64,000 bases of DNA, from the NCBI RefSeq assembly GCF_032341175.1, contig NZ_CP135435.1:4154001-4218000 (forward strand). Reading direction: 5' to 3'. The notes under the pieces are model-generated. The model was not told the DNA's origin and searched no databases. It saw nothing but the letters and a program-made list of their open reading frames with translations. This DNA is from Bacillus sp. DTU_2020_1000418_1_SI_GHA_SEK_038. GTDB taxonomy: Bacteria; Bacillota; Bacilli; Bacillales; Cytobacillaceae. Shown here one piece after another: positions 62,621 through 64,000 of the stretch (the stretch's first letter is position 1; every line of letters starts with the position of its first letter). The position numbers and the translations under genes were made by a program.

Positions 62621-62649
62621 ATTATAACAAGGTCAACTTCATTTTGCAA
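62621..62649 (-). promoter_or_regulatory. Candidate SigA promoter of rpmE
   Basis: On the minus strand TTGCAA (62649-62644), 17-bp spacer, perfect -10 TATAAT (62626-62621). It gives a leader of about 90 nt. Confidence 0.6.
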
Positions 62650-62731
62650 TATTTGATTTCCTATCAAAAAAGGGAATTTTTTCTTGTTTTAAAAATAGGC
62701 TTTTTTAATGAATTTTGTTGCCGATCAGACC

Positions 62732-62799
62732 GCCTTATGCATACCTGCTCTCTACGTTATTCGTCCCGAAGAAAACACGTTCGCATGCATGCATAAGGC
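62732..62799. repeat. 11-bp perfect inverted repeat downstream of rho
   Basis: GCCTTATGCAT (62732-62742) and ATGCATAAGGC (62789-62799), with 46 nt between. It lies 63 nt past the rho stop. No T run follows within 10 nt on the minus strand, so if it is the rho terminator it is an atypical one. Confidence 0.7.
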
Positions 62800-62862
62800 T
62801 GGTTATCAATAATAATCGCAAATATATCCTAAAAATAAAATTCCAGGAATGCACACGCTCTA

Positions 62863-64000
62863 CTAGTGAGAACGCTTCGTCTTCATTTCTTCTGCCAGGT
62901 TTGCAAAAAAGTCTTCATTTGACTTCGTTTGTCTTAGCTTACGAAGGAACTTCTCGGCAAAGTCTGGTGAATCTGACATGGATTTTCGAATCGCCCATAG
63001 CATGTCAAGCTGATCCTTCTGGATGAGAAGCTCTTCTTTACGCGTTCCGGAGCGGCGGATATCAATCGCTGGGAAGATTCTTCTTTCCGCAAGTGAACGG
63101 TCAAGATGAAGCTCCATATTTCCTGTCCCTTTAAATTCCTCATAGATAACATCGTCCATTCTGGAGCCTGTATCGACAAGGGCGGTTGCTAAAATGGTTA
63201 AGCTGCCGCCTTCTTCAATATTACGCGCTGCACCGAAGAAACGTTTTGGACGGTGGAAGGCTGCCGGGTCAATCCCCCCTGACAGAGTTCTGCCGCTCGG
63301 CGGAATAACAAGGTTATAGGCCCTTGCCAATCTCGTAATACTATCCATCAAGATTACAACATCGCGCTTATGCTCGACTAGGCGCATCGCACGTTCAAGG
63401 ACAAGCTCCGCCACCTTGATATGATTTTCAGGAACCTCATCAAAGGTTGAGCTCACAACATCTCCCGCAACAGAGCGTTCAATATCGGTTACCTCTTCCG
63501 GGCGCTCATCAATTAAGAGGACGATAAGCTCCACTTCAGGATGGTTCGTTGTAATGCTATTGGCAATTTCTTTTAAAAGCATCGTTTTACCTGCTTTAGG
63601 CGGAGCGACAATTAAACCGCGCTGTCCAAATCCAACGGGTGCCAGCACGTCCATAATTCTCGTAGAAAGATGCCTTTGCGTTGTTTCCAGTTTCATGTGA
63701 CTGTCTGGATATAACGGCGTTAAGGCAGGGAAGTGCACGCGCTCCTTCGCGGTTTCCGGGTCGTCCCCATTAACAAGTTCTACTTGAAGCAAGCCAAAAT
63801 AACGTTCATTCTCTTTCGGAGGACGAACCTTACCGGACACTTTATCTCCATTCCTTAAGTCAAAACGGCGGATTTGCGAAGCCGAAATATAAATATCCTC
63901 TGAGCTTGGAGAATAATTGATCGGTCTTAAAAATCCAAAGCCCTCTGATTGGATAATTTCCAGGACACCTTCCATAAAGAAGTATCCTTCCTTCTCTGCT
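62863..64000 (-). CDS. rho: Transcription termination factor Rho (5' end beyond the window)
   Basis: At least 379 residues of Rho are present. The cold-shock-like RNA-binding part ([21 protein letters not shown]) is followed by the RecA-type motor: Walker [12 protein letters not shown], Walker [14 protein letters not shown], the Q-loop region and R-loop in [11 protein letters not shown]. The frame stays open through the window end (AEKEGYFF precedes MEGVLEI), so the true start, expected about 50-60 residues further, is not seen. B. subtilis Rho is 427 residues. Confidence 0.96.
   Translation of the reverse strand, partial: AEKEGYFFMEGVLEIIQSEGFGFLRPINYSPSSEDIYISASQIRRFDLRNGDKVSGKVRPPKENERYFGLLQVELVNGDDPETAKERVHFPALTPLYPDSHMKLETTQRHLSTRIMDVLAPVGFGQRGLIVAPPKAGKTMLLKEIANSITTNHPEVELIVLLIDERPEEVTDIERSVAGDVVSSTFDEVPENHIKVAELVLERAMRLVEHKRDVVILMDSITRLARAYNLVIPPSGRTLSGGIDPAAFHRPKRFFGAARNIEEGGSLTILATALVDTGSRMDDVIYEEFKGTGNMELHLDRSLAERRIFPAIDIRRSGTRKEELLIQKDQLDMLWAIRKSMSDSPDFAEKFLRKLRQTKSNEDFFANLAEEMKTKRSH

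Overview
The window comes from the chromosome of a low-GC, spore-forming, flagellated member of the Bacillaceae. Evidence is the set of sporulation genes (spoIIID, spoIIQ, spoIID, spoIIR), flagellar rod genes next to mbl, strong AGGAGG-type ribosome binding sites, rho-independent terminators after most units, and a gene order that follows the Bacillus subtilis ywq-ywp-spoII-murAA-atp-upp-glyA-ywl-prfA-tdk-rpmE-rho region. It is not B. subtilis itself: it carries an 11-gene nuo operon between ywzB and atp, which B. subtilis lacks. Almost everything is on the minus strand; only ywqB-ywqA, an XRE regulator and ywpF are on the plus strand.

Layout: 0-6.3 kb holds a CarD-type regulator, the SWIM-protein/SNF2-helicase pair and an orphan ORF. 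6.5-9.3 kb holds an XRE regulator, ssbB with a candidate ComK site, ywpF, an Asn-rich lipoprotein and fabZ. 9.5-12.9 kb holds a small EpuA-type membrane protein, flhO-flhP and mbl. 13.7-20.3 kb holds spoIIID, spoIIQ, spoIID, murAA (broken here by two 2-nt gaps), ywmB and ywzB. 21.0-31.7 kb is nuoABCDHIJKLMN without nuoEFG. 32.9-35.0 kb holds a NERD protein and an AlkD-like glycosylase. 36.0-43.4 kb is the complete ATP synthase operon atpZ-I-B-E-F-H-A-G-D-C. 43.7-50.5 kb holds a Vpr-like subtilase, upp, glyA, ywlG and rpiB. 50.6-57 kb holds a chemoreceptor, ywlE, mntP, ywlC, ywlB, spoIIR and prmC-prfA. 58.8-64 kb holds a GntR regulator, an EamA-type exporter, a lipoprotein, tdk, rpmE and rho (cut by the window end).

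Functionally this is a housekeeping core: respiration and ATP synthesis (nuo, atp), envelope and shape (murAA, mbl, fabZ), one-carbon and nucleotide salvage (glyA, upp, tdk), translation (prfA, prmC, ywlC, rpmE), termination (rho), and the forespore/mother-cell channel and signalling genes of engulfment.

The unexplained part is between the genes. Thirteen intergenic gaps each hold a tandem array of imperfect repeats. The arrays fall into six unrelated sequence families, yet five families share the same 50-53 bp period (52 bp with no indel over 14 units in the longest array, 51 bp over 9 units in another) and the sixth has a 20-22 bp period. These are close to 5 and 2 turns of B-DNA. Each 51-52 bp family has its own inverted word pair. 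Arrays lie beside terminators, never inside the nuo or atp operons. A second unusual object is a compact, multi-branched inverted-repeat element at 31714-31910, whose left end supplies the -35 box of the best promoter for the nuo operon. A DnaA-box cluster in and beside ywlC is a third signal.
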